This document shows positions 26,193 through 34,570 of a stretch of 64,000 bases of DNA, piece after piece. The position numbers and the translations under genes are program-made. Position 1 is the first letter of the stretch. Every line of letters starts with the position of its first letter. The notes beneath the pieces are model-generated. The model was given only the letters and a program-made list of their open reading frames with translations, ran no database searches and had not been told where the DNA came from. The DNA lies in NCBI RefSeq assembly GCF_000011385.1, contig NC_005125.1:3720001-3784000 (forward strand). Reading direction: 5' to 3'. Source of the DNA: Gloeobacter violaceus PCC 7421. Its GTDB lineage: Bacteria; Cyanobacteriota; Cyanobacteriia; Gloeobacterales; Gloeobacteraceae.

Positions 26193-26618
26193 TTAGGAGC
26201 GCACGACGTACACCGAGCAGGGGGCGTCGGCCACCACCTGGGAGCTGACCGAGCCCTGGATGATGCGGGTGAGACCCTTCAGGCCGCGCGAGCCGATCAA
26301 AATCAATTCGCAGCGATGGATCCCCGCGAGGCGCACGATCTCCTCGGCGGCATCGCCGGTGACGATCTCCTGGGCGGTGGGATAGTCGATCTCCACACTC
26401 AGCGTGTCGAGCCAGCTTTCGGCCTCGACGGCCATCGGCACCCCTTCTTGCTGGGTGTGGGGCACGTCGGCCTCGACAAAATCTTCCGAAGTCGGCGGCG
26501 GCACGATGTGGGCGAGCACCACCAGGCAGTTGGGCGCCAGGTGCAGGTGCGAGAGCGCCTCGATCACCCGCCAGGCGAACTCGGAGCTGTCCACCGCGAC
26601 CAGGACGTTTTTCAGCAT
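26193..26618 (-). CDS. Universal stress protein (UspA family)
   Basis: 141 residues from the ATG at 26618, preceded by AGGAAACTTCT, a good ribosome site; the longer frame to 26765 is rejected. NVLVAVDSSEFAWRVIE at the start and LILIGSRGLKGLTRIIQGSVSSQVV near the end carry the ATP-binding G-2x-G-9x-G-S/T pattern. Cytosolic stress protein. Confidence 0.88.
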   Translation of the reverse strand: MLKNVLVAVDSSEFAWRVIEALSHLHLAPNCLVVLAHIVPPPTSEDFVEADVPHTQQEGVPMAVEAESWLDTLSVEIDYPTAQEIVTGDAAEEIVRLAGIHRCELILIGSRGLKGLTRIIQGSVSSQVVADAPCSVYVVRS

Positions 26619-26811
26619 AGAAGTTTCCTGTTCCCGTCCGAGGAGGGGAGCGCTCTGCTCGATGGTTTTCGGGTCGGAACTGCGCAGCCTGCGCCTTGTA
26701 AACATAGTCCACTCCAATGCTCGCCCGGCACGCCTGGGCTTTGAAATCTTAGCAAGACCGCTCAAATAACGATCACCTCAGCAATCATCGTTCAAATCTG
26801 AGCCAACCCGC

Positions 26812-27900
<1,089 letters not shown>

Positions 27901-27961
27901 CGCTCTGACCCTTTGCTGCTTAACGGGAGCAAGCCATCATCGCCCACCTGCAATCGGCGAG

Positions 27962-28303
27962 TCAATCTTCGTCGCGACCATGCACCTGGGCAGGGGGATA
28001 GGTTGCTTCGACGGCGCTGAACGCTTCGAGGATCTTGTAGGTATGATCCGAGCCTTTGGGTACTACCCACGAATCGCCCGCTTCGAGGAGCACCATCTGC
28101 CCTTCGATGTGCAACTCCGCCCGGCCTGCAATCACGTAGCCCACCGTCTCGTAGGCACGGCTGGTGGCGGGTTTGGCTTCGGCGGGCGGCTCGTTCTCCC
28201 AAAGGCGCATCGAGACGTGAATACCCGAGGCCAGGTACTTCTGGCCCTGCTTGCCTTTGGGGGAAGCCTGGGAACTAATCTTGGTCACGGAAGTATCCGC
28301 CAT
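27962..28303 (-). CDS. Cupin domain protein
   Basis: 113 residues with a single cupin barrel: VSMRLWENEPP, ETVGYVIAGRAELHIEGQ (motif 1), VLLEAGDSWVVPKGSDHTYKI (motif 2 with PKGSDH), then a C-terminal strand. Probably a metal-binding small-molecule or sensor cupin. 15 bases downstream of the small gene at 28319, so likely co-transcribed. Confidence 0.85.
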   Translation of the reverse strand: MADTSVTKISSQASPKGKQGQKYLASGIHVSMRLWENEPPAEAKPATSRAYETVGYVIAGRAELHIEGQMVLLEAGDSWVVPKGSDHTYKILEAFSAVEATYPPAQVHGRDED

Positions 28304-28318
28304 CGTTCTTCTCGGTAG

Positions 28319-28573
28319 TTACAGCTCGTCCTGGGATTCGGGGGCCACCACAGCTCCCTCAATAGCGGGGTTCGCGCCGCTGTCGGAGGCCAGTTGGTCG
28401 AAGCTCGTCAGGTCGATGCCGATGGCGCCGCAGGCTTTGCGCAATTCGCTCAAAAAAAGTGCCTCGTCCCGCCCGTAGCCGCTGCGCGTACAGGCGACGG
28501 CCATCCCCAATCCGGCGTTGGCTTTGGCGCAATCGATCAGTTCGCTGCCTCTGAGCGGTGCCGGTGCAGCCAC
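28319..28573 (-). CDS. Small conserved-looking protein of unknown function
   Basis: 84 residues, largely helical (ELIDCAKANAGLGMAVACTRSGYG, LFLSELRKACGAIGIDL), acidic C-terminus, three cysteines. No family recognised. It precedes the cupin gene on the same strand with a 15-base gap. Confidence 0.55.
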   Translation of the reverse strand: MAAPAPLRGSELIDCAKANAGLGMAVACTRSGYGRDEALFLSELRKACGAIGIDLTSFDQLASDSGANPAIEGAVVAPESQDEL

Positions 28574-28705
28574 AGTAGGTATCCAGTCGTTGCCACCCGC
28601 AGTCTAGGTCTTTGCTGGGGCCGGCCCCTCTACCCAGCGGCGGAGGGAGACACTTGCAGATGGGGGCGCTCGGTTACCCTGGAGAGAACCCATTCGGTCA
28701 GGCCC

Positions 28706-29572
28706 ATGTCCAGAAAGCATTTCAGCGGTCTCCATCCCGACAGCTTCCGCCATCCCCTCGACACCCAGGCGACCCGGTCGCTCGCCGCGTTGCCGGGTCT
28801 CGACTGGCTCATCCGCTACGGCCTGGCCCCGGCGGCGGGACGGTTGTTCTATCTGGAGAACATCTCCTCGAGCATCCGGGTGGGCGAAAAACAGCTTCCC
28901 CACCTGCACGCGCTGCTGCGCGAAGCCTGCGCGGTGCTCGACATCGCCGAGCCGCAACTTTACGTCAAGCAGCATCCGGTCCCGAACGCCTACACTTTTG
29001 CTGTGCCCGACGAGCGCGCCTTCGTGGTCGTGCACACTTCGCTGTTGGAACTGCTCACCGACGCCGAAATTCAGGCGGTGATCGCCCACGAACTGGGCCA
29101 TCTCAAGTGCGACCACGGCGTGTACCTGACTTTGGCCAATTTGTTCGTGCTCGCCACCGCCCAGATCCCCCAGTACGGTCCCCTGCTTGCCCAGCCTCTG
29201 CGTCAGGCGATGCTGGGCTGGTTGAGGTCGGCGGAATTCAGCTGCGATCGGGCCGCCCTGCTGGTCACCCAGGATGTGAAAGTGCTGGTGTCGCTGATGA
29301 TGAAGCTGTGCGGCGGTTCGCCCTCGCTGGTGCACAAACTGGATGCCGAAGCCTTCCTGGAACAGGCCCGCGCCTACGAGGCGGTGGACGAGGACGAATT
29401 GAGCCTGGCGCTCAAAATCGCCGCCAACGCCGAAAAATCCCACCCGGTACCGGTGCTGCGGGCTAAGGAGATCGACCGCTGGACGCGCTCGGAGAACTAC
29501 CGCCGCCTGATGGGAGGCGAGCACTATCGCCCGCTGGAGCGCGAGAGCGCCCGCCCCGTCGCTGCTGGCTGA
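28706..29572 (+). CDS. M48 family zinc metallopeptidase
   Basis: 288 residues from the ATG at 28706 (MSRKHFSGLHPDSFRHPLD). HELGH in VIAHELGHLKCDHG and the downstream AEFSCDRAALL (third ligand) define the M48/Ste24-like family; a hydrophobic segment LTLANLFVLATAQI sits between them. In cyanobacteria such proteins are usually membrane-associated. The long upstream frame to 28394 overlaps the divergent gene and is rejected. Confidence 0.88.
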   Translation: MSRKHFSGLHPDSFRHPLDTQATRSLAALPGLDWLIRYGLAPAAGRLFYLENISSSIRVGEKQLPHLHALLREACAVLDIAEPQLYVKQHPVPNAYTFAVPDERAFVVVHTSLLELLTDAEIQAVIAHELGHLKCDHGVYLTLANLFVLATAQIPQYGPLLAQPLRQAMLGWLRSAEFSCDRAALLVTQDVKVLVSLMMKLCGGSPSLVHKLDAEAFLEQARAYEAVDEDELSLALKIAANAEKSHPVPVLRAKEIDRWTRSENYRRLMGGEHYRPLERESARPVAAG

Positions 29573-29589
29573 AGACCGCTGAGGCCGCC

Positions 29590-29595
29590 TATAAT
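29590..29595 (+). promoter_or_regulatory. -10 box of the tRNA-Leu gene
   Basis: A consensus TATAAT lies 15 bases before the tRNA 5' end. No strong -35 is seen 17 bases upstream. Confidence 0.6.
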
Positions 29596-29609
29596 AGGTC
29601 GGCACACCC

Positions 29610-29690
29610 GCCGGTGTGGCGAAATGGTAGACGCAAACGACTCAAAATCGTTCGCCGAAAGGCATGTCAGTTCGACTCTGACCACCGGCA
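29610..29690 (+). tRNA. trnL: tRNA-Leu (anticodon CAA)
   Basis: Acceptor arms GCCGGTG and CACCGGC plus discriminator A pair perfectly. The anticodon stem AACGA/TCGTT encloses the loop CTCAAAA, anticodon CAA. A long variable arm (CGCCGAAAGGC region), a class II feature, and a T arm with GTTCGACTC are present. CCA is not encoded. Confidence 0.93.
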
Positions 29691-29783
29691 TTGTACTTGC
29701 AAATCGCGAACGGAGACTGAAAAGGTGTGGCAGTGGCTTGCTGCACAGGCCAAGTTCGTGCTCGTACTCCGCAGCCGCAACCT

Positions 29784-30170
29784 TTACCAAACGCGCTGTA
29801 GATCATACTTTTCGAATACCGAATCGGCAGAAGCGACAACCAACCTTTCCTCCAGAGCTTGGGCGATGATCAGCCGGTCGAACGGGTCTCGATGGTGAAA
29901 TGCCAGACCGGAGACACGGACAATATGGCGAAAATCGATGTCCAAGGTTTGAAAACCGTTGATGAGCAGCTGTTCGGGAATAAAATTTTCGAGCGCACTG
30001 GGTAGCTTGAGCTTGCCGAGGCTGGCCTTGATGGCCATCTCCCAACAACTGGCCAGGCTCAGCAAGCAGACATTTTGCGGGTCTGCAACGGCAGTACGGG
30101 CAGATACCGACAACTGTGGCGCGTCCTCGACCCACCAGAGAAACACGTGGGTATCGAGCAGCAGGCGCAT
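29784..30170 (-). CDS. PIN-domain (VapC-type) toxin
   Basis: 128 residues. A PIN-fold ribonuclease: D6 (LLLDTHVFLWW), E44 (SCWEMAIK), D95/D98 (HHRDPFDRLIIAQAL) and D116 (ASAD) form the acidic metal site. The ATG at 30170 overlaps the antitoxin stop by one base (TGATG); a TTG just upstream is less likely. Intact toxin partner of the Phd-type antitoxin next door. Confidence 0.92.
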   Translation of the reverse strand: MRLLLDTHVFLWWVEDAPQLSVSARTAVADPQNVCLLSLASCWEMAIKASLGKLKLPSALENFIPEQLLINGFQTLDIDFRHIVRVSGLAFHHRDPFDRLIIAQALEERLVVASADSVFEKYDLQRVW

Positions 30171-30409
30171 CAAACGTAATCCTCGAAATCCTCCGGCGTT
30201 CGGTCAAAATCTGGTGCCATCCAAATTTGCCCTTTAGCCGAGCCGGGCTTGCGTGGGGCGTTGGCCTGCTCGATGGGCACCAGCTTGAGCAGTGGTTTGT
30301 GATCTCTGGCAATGATCACCTCCTCACCAAGCATGGCCCTCTGCACCAACTCGGAAAAATGCGCTTTGGCTTCAGCAATATTGAACTGGGGCACGGCGGT
30401 GTTGGTCAT
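30170..30409 (-). CDS. Phd/YefM-type antitoxin
   Basis: 79 residues. FNIAEAKAHFSELVQRAMLGEEVIIARDHKPLLKLVPI is the Phd/YefM N-terminal DNA-binding fold; the C-terminal half (APDFDRTPEDFEDYV) is acidic and toxin-binding. Paired with a PIN toxin, a common mixed arrangement. It is the first gene of the two-gene operon and probably self-represses. Confidence 0.9.
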   Translation of the reverse strand: MTNTAVPQFNIAEAKAHFSELVQRAMLGEEVIIARDHKPLLKLVPIEQANAPRKPGSAKGQIWMAPDFDRTPEDFEDYV

Positions 30410-30489
30410 TTAGAGTGACTACAATCGTAACCTTGTCTCCCTTGCCAAGACCAGAAGAAAAAAGCATGGGCGGTTGGCAGCTGCCGCGC

Positions 30490-31155
30490 CTACGGCTCAG
30501 CCTTGCCGGAGTTGTCCGCCCGGCTGCGCAGCCGCCACACCCAGAGCACTCCGCCTAGAAGCGCCAGGCCAAAGGCGAAAGTGAGGGGCGTCTGGGCCAC
30601 CAGCGGGTAGTGCACCCCGGTACCGAGCGTATGTAACACGATCAAAAACGCGGCAAAGAAAACCCCTTGGTGCAGACCCTTCCAGGCGCCTTTTAACGTG
30701 CGCACCGCCCAATCGGTACTGGTGAGCGCCAGGGGCAGCATCGCCAGCAGCGCAAAGATGCCCAGCTCGACCCCAAATTGCATGTCCCGCGGCAAAAAGA
30801 ACATCCCGTCCAGGCTGCCGCCCAATACGTGCTCGATTTGCGACCAGGTGTGCAACACCGAGAAAGCGAAGGTGAGCAGCCCCAAATAGCGCCGCTCCTG
30901 CAACAGCCCCGGCAAAAAGCGGTTCAACGGCCGCGCGGTGAGGGTGAGCGCAAGACCCACCAATGCCAGATGCCCTTCTACCTCGCTGAGCCGTTGCTGG
31001 ATAAGGTGATCGCTCGCCTGAAAAAAACTGGCCCCGATGCACACCAAAAACGCCCCCGCAAGCAGCCATGTGACCTTGCGGCCGTCGGTGGGGCCGCGGC
31101 TTTCGGCGCTGGGAGCCTGTTGATCCTGGGTGGGCGGGCTGGGTCGATCCGGCAT
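30490..31155 (-). CDS. Ferric-reductase-like transmembrane protein
   Basis: 221 residues with about six membrane helices. RRYLGLLTFAFSVLHTWSQIEH and GLHQGVFFAAFLIVLHTLGTG carry histidines placed to hold haem, as in ferric reductase/MsrQ-type transmembrane domains. A proline-rich cytosolic N-terminus precedes the first helix. No reductase domain is attached. Partner unknown. Confidence 0.72.
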   Translation of the reverse strand: MPDRPSPPTQDQQAPSAESRGPTDGRKVTWLLAGAFLVCIGASFFQASDHLIQQRLSEVEGHLALVGLALTLTARPLNRFLPGLLQERRYLGLLTFAFSVLHTWSQIEHVLGGSLDGMFFLPRDMQFGVELGIFALLAMLPLALTSTDWAVRTLKGAWKGLHQGVFFAAFLIVLHTLGTGVHYPLVAQTPLTFAFGLALLGGVLWVWRLRSRADNSGKAEP

Positions 31156-31255
31156 AGCTGGCCTGGGCTTTCCTACACGCTATAGCCCCTGGGCCGCTTT
31201 CGGCCATTTCTTAAGGCGCGTTTTTGCCGACACCGCCGGCAAACCCATAGGCCAC

Positions 31256-31284
31256 TTGACACCCATCCACTCAATCGTTACACT
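31256..31284 (+). promoter_or_regulatory. Strong sigma-70-type promoter of the first Zn-ribbon paralogue
   Basis: TTGACA at 31256-31261, a 17-base spacer, and TACACT at 31279-31284. Just downstream, the palindrome GTTAATTAAC (31295-31304) lies near the expected transcript start and could be an operator. The start codon is at 31325. Confidence 0.6.
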
Positions 31285-31324
31285 TGTTTGCAGAGTTAAT
31301 TAACAAAACTTCATGGAGTGGGTT

Positions 31325-31678
31325 ATGTTCACGGCGAACGCAACGCCCAGGGTGCAGGAGAACGGCCAGGTCGAACTCGACCTTGAATTCAAGGCTTTCT
31401 TCGTCAACCTGGTGGAACGGAGTCACCGCGAGGGCCTTTCTCTGCCACGCATCAAAGAGGACATCGCCACCGTGCGCCGCGAATTGGATGTGCCCGGCGT
31501 CGAGGAGTGGCCCCTGGAGCAGTGGGCCGAAGAGGCGATCTTCGCCCTCAAGCGCCGCGGGAATCAGCCTTTGCGGGCGGTCGAGCCGAAGTCCAACCTG
31601 GTAGTCTGCCAGCTGTGCGGCAAGGTCGGCCCCTACCGCGAGACCAACTGCGCCTCTTTCTGTCCCTACGGCGTCTAA
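31325..31678 (+). CDS. Zn-ribbon-tailed protein, paralogue 1
   Basis: 117 residues from the ATG at 31325, with GGAG 6 bases upstream. An N-terminal helical domain (VELDLEFKAFFVNLVERSHREGL) leads to a C-terminal cysteine cluster CQLCGKVGPYRETNCASFCP, spacing C-x2-C-x10-C-x3-C, probably one zinc site. Paralogous to the gene at 32059 over its whole length. No named family recognised. It has its own strong promoter. Confidence 0.75.
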   Translation: MFTANATPRVQENGQVELDLEFKAFFVNLVERSHREGLSLPRIKEDIATVRRELDVPGVEEWPLEQWAEEAIFALKRRGNQPLRAVEPKSNLVVCQLCGKVGPYRETNCASFCPYGV

Positions 31679-32058
31679 GTTCGCCAACGGACGGCCAGGT
31701 TCAACAAGTTGATCTCAAAGGGCAGGGTGCACGGGCGCTCTGCCTTTTTGTTTCATCGGCTTCGAGTAATCAATCATCGCTTCAAATTGGGCTTCAGAAG
31801 GCTACGAACCTTGCCGGGCAAGCCCCGATGGTTGTGTTGCCTTTTGTGCCGCGATTGAAGGTTGTTTTTCTTTACGACCGGCAATCTGGCGGTGGGCTTC
31901 AGATTGCTGTCCATGAAGAATTGAAGCAATTGGCGTGGGTTGGTCAAATTGGCTGCCCGCTATCGATAGCATGTGGTGCAAATGGCCGTTTCAAGCTTCC
32001 TGTGCATCACCGGAAGGCGGCCTTGTCTTTCAAAGCACCCACCTAATAGAGAGGGCCT
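31679..32058. other. 380-base spacer between the two paralogues
   Basis: No gene is supported. A weak terminator is possible near 31715-31755 (GGCAG paired with CTGCC followed by TTTTTG). A short Shine-Dalgarno (GAGAGGGCCT) precedes the second paralogue. No remnant of a third copy is visible. Confidence 0.4.
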
Positions 32059-32406
32059 ATGCAAGGTTTTGTCCTGTCCCAGCAGACGGAGCAACAGCGC
32101 GACCGGGTCGAACTCGACCTGGAATTTAAATCGTTTTTTATCGAACTGGTCGAGCGCAGCCATGCTCAGGGCTTGCCCCTGGAGCGAATCATCGACGATA
32201 TCCGCACCGCCTGTTGCGATTTGGGTGTGCTCGGTCTCGACGAATTGACCATGGTGCAGTGGGCCAAAGAGGTGGTCGCCTCACTCGAGCGGCCCGCTTT
32301 TGAGGCCACCCCCGGGCAGGCCGGACTGGTGGTCTGCCACCTGTGCGGCAAGATCAATCCCGCCTTCGAAACCAACTGCGCAAGCTTTTGCCCCCACAGC
32401 GCCTAG
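32059..32406 (+). CDS. Zn-ribbon-tailed protein, paralogue 2
   Basis: 115 residues. RVELDLEFKSFFIELVERSHAQGL and the tail CHLCGKINPAFETNCASFCP match the paralogue at 31325 almost position for position, including all four cysteines; the middle third has diverged. GAGAGG sits just before the ATG. Tandem duplication with retained frame argues for real proteins under selection. Function unknown. Confidence 0.75.
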   Translation: MQGFVLSQQTEQQRDRVELDLEFKSFFIELVERSHAQGLPLERIIDDIRTACCDLGVLGLDELTMVQWAKEVVASLERPAFEATPGQAGLVVCHLCGKINPAFETNCASFCPHSA

Positions 32407-32500
32407 GGCGCGCCCGGCGGGAGCACCCTACTGCCAGCGCGCCGCCGGCCCGGTGGCTGGGTGCCGGTGCCGCTGCTAGGCTGGGCGCATCGGCATTACT

Positions 32501-33376
32501 GTGCAATCGCTTGTGTTCGAGCCCGCGCCGAAGCTGGAAAATCCGCTGCGCCTGGAGGTGCGCTCTTTGCGAAGAGCGCACCTGGCTGGGGCGCGGCTCA
32601 AAAACGCCGGCATCAACAGCTGCGATCTCACCGCTGCGGATCTGACGGGGGCGGACTTGCGCGGCGCCAAAGTCGGGGTCGCCTGGCAGCGGCTTTTGTT
32701 TGTCGTCTTTGCGGCGGCGGCCGGGGCGCAGGTGGGCGTCGCCCTCGCCCAGCAGGCCGGGCTGTGGTCGGCGGCGGTTCTGGGGGCGCTGGTGGGATTC
32801 GACATCTTCTGGGCGGGGGGGCTATCCGACGATTTACCCGAGCGGGTTTTTGCGCCGGGCGACGAGCGGCGCTACCGCTGCGAAGAACCGGACGGCCCGG
32901 CAGGACTCGGCCTCAGGGTGCCGCTGGTGCTGGCCGGGGTGGCGCTGTTGCAGGTGGCGCTGCTGTTGGGATGGGCTCCGGCGGACCAGAGCGTGCCGAG
33001 AGTCGCCGCCCTGGCGGCCGGGGTGGCGGCCGTCGCTTTGCTGGCCTTTGCCTACCGGCGCTGCTGGATCTTCAAGACGGTCCTCAAGAACGCCGATTTT
33101 TCAGACGCCGACTTGAGCGGTGCACGTCTTGCCCATATCGACCTGCGCGGTGCCCGGCTGGTGCGCGCTTTCGCCCGTGAAGCGAATCTGCAGGGGGCGG
33201 ATCTGCGCGGAGCGGACCTCGAACTGGCCGACCTGGTCGGGGCGGATCTGCGCGATGCGAAGCTTGAGGGCACCAATCTGGAGGGGGCGTGGATGCCCGA
33301 CGGCCGCACTTTCAGCGGCAGTTTGGCCGATCATGTCCTCTATCCCGAGCAGGCGGATAAGCCGGATAGCGACTGA
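32501..33376 (+). CDS. Pentapeptide-repeat protein interrupted by membrane helices
   Basis: 291 residues from a GTG. A short A(D/N)LxG run (CDLTAADLTGADLRGAKVG) is followed by a hydrophobic block of about four helices (residues ~62-195). A longer run of pentapeptide repeats then starts (NADFSDADLSGARLAHIDLRG ... ADLVGADLRDAKLEG). Repeats normally form one continuous quadrilateral helix; here it is split by membrane segments. Role unknown. Confidence 0.8.
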   Translation: MQSLVFEPAPKLENPLRLEVRSLRRAHLAGARLKNAGINSCDLTAADLTGADLRGAKVGVAWQRLLFVVFAAAAGAQVGVALAQQAGLWSAAVLGALVGFDIFWAGGLSDDLPERVFAPGDERRYRCEEPDGPAGLGLRVPLVLAGVALLQVALLLGWAPADQSVPRVAALAAGVAAVALLAFAYRRCWIFKTVLKNADFSDADLSGARLAHIDLRGARLVRAFAREANLQGADLRGADLELADLVGADLRDAKLEGTNLEGAWMPDGRTFSGSLADHVLYPEQADKPDSD

Positions 33377-33517
33377 AGGCTGTTTGCAAACTATCGCCCT
33401 GCCGAGACTTTCTGAGCCTTGGCAGGCGCACTGTAGGTTGTACCGGCCTCGGTCGATTCAAGCCTCCAGAGTGATCGAGGCCCTTCGATATTTGCCTGGA
33501 AGCAGGGTTGGATTTCG

Positions 33518-33546
33518 TTGGCAGACGGGAATGAATCTGGCATAAT
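33518..33546 (+). promoter_or_regulatory. Promoter of the tRNA gene
   Basis: TTGGCA (33518-33523), 17-base spacer, CATAAT (33541-33546), 20 bases before the tRNA 5' end. Confidence 0.6.
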
Positions 33547-33566
33547 TAGAGATTGCGTCCTCTCTC

Positions 33567-33638
33567 GGCACAGTAGCTCAGCGGTAGAGCTAGCGGTTCA
33601 TACCCGCTCGGTCGCGTGTTCAAATCACGCCTGTGCCA
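33567..33638 (+). tRNA. tRNA with anticodon CAT (elongator Met or Ile2)
   Basis: 72 nt. Acceptor GGCACAG/CTGTGCC with discriminator A, D arm GCTCAGCGGTAGAGC, anticodon stem AGCGG/CCGCT around TTCATAC, T arm GCGTG..CACGC with TTCAAAT. Lacking the three G:C pairs of initiators in the anticodon stem, it is not fMet. Sequence alone does not separate elongator Met from lysidine-modified Ile. CCA not encoded. Confidence 0.9.
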
Positions 33639-33801
33639 TGTATACAAAAATCAGAACCTCGACACTTTCGCTGAAGCTAAACTCAAAGCTCTACAGGAAG
33701 GTGCCCGGTGGTACGCCTGCCGCAGAGAGCAGCGCGGGCCTCGGCGAAGATGTTCAGGCATGGTAGTCCTCCGGCCGCAATAATTGCGAGGCCAGCTATC
33801 T

Positions 33802-34236
33802 TCAAGAATTGCCGGCTCTGGCCATTGCGACCTCTTCTGCAGTCTGCGGCGATGCACTTTTCTGGATGAGTTCGATCTTGTAGCCGTCGGGATCTTCCAG
33901 AAATGCAATCACCGTGCTGCCGTGCTGCATCGGGCCGGGTTGGCGCACGACTTTGCCGCCCCGGGCGGTCAGTTCGCTGCAGGTCCGGTAAATGTCCTCG
34001 ACACCGAGGGCGATGTGGCCGAAGGCGTCGCCCAGGTCGTAATGGTCGCGCTCCCAGTTGTGGGTCAGTTCGATCACCGCGCTGTCCGCCTCGCTGCCGT
34101 AGCCCACGAAGGCGAGGGTAAATTTGCCGTCGGGGTAGTCTTTTTGGCGCAGCAGTTTCATGCCCAATACATCGCAGTAGAAAGCCTTGGAAGCCTCCAG
34201 ATCGCGCACCCGCAGCATCGTGTGAAGAATCCGCAC
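33802..34236 (-). CDS. gloA: Lactoylglutathione lyase (glyoxalase I)
   Basis: 144 residues from a GTG at 34236 that sits behind an excellent AAGGAGGA site; the longer frame to 34323 is rejected. RILHTMLRVRDLEASKAFYCDVLGMKLLR, YPDGKFTLAFVGYG, AVIELTHNWER, FGHIALGVEDIY and FLEDPDGYKIELIQ carry the metal ligands of Ni/Zn glyoxalase I. Detoxifies methylglyoxal. A C-terminal tail of ~15 residues is variable. Confidence 0.93.
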   Translation of the reverse strand: MRILHTMLRVRDLEASKAFYCDVLGMKLLRQKDYPDGKFTLAFVGYGSEADSAVIELTHNWERDHYDLGDAFGHIALGVEDIYRTCSELTARGGKVVRQPGPMQHGSTVIAFLEDPDGYKIELIQKSASPQTAEEVAMARAGNS

Positions 34237-34570
34237 GGTCGTTCCTCCTTCAAAGGCCCCTCCAGTGTACCTTCCGGCCCCAAGCGGGCAGGCGCTCAAG
34301 GCAACCTGCGCCTCCGGAAGCACAGGGTATTTTCTTGGCCCCAGCGACCCGCTGTTTCAAGACGGATCCCGCCAACCGGGTGCAGTACACTGGCAGCAAG
34401 GCTTCTGGCGATCGGCACAGGCTTTCATCATTGCAAACTTTTCGAGCATCGCCTTTACTTGATGATTAACCCCGCTGTCTGTTACCGAGCGTTCATCTCC
34501 TCACAGTTACGACGCGACCTTGGCTATGGCCTGGGTAGGGTAAAGCTTTAGCAACGGGAGGAACGCAGCT
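34237..34570. other. 334-base upstream region of the hybrid kinase gene
   Basis: Divergent control region between gloA and the CheB-CheR kinase. An AGGAGGA site serves gloA on the left; GGGAGG serves the kinase on the right. A weak inverted pair TCATCA..TGATGA lies near 34426-34465. No gene or known riboswitch is seen. Confidence 0.4.
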
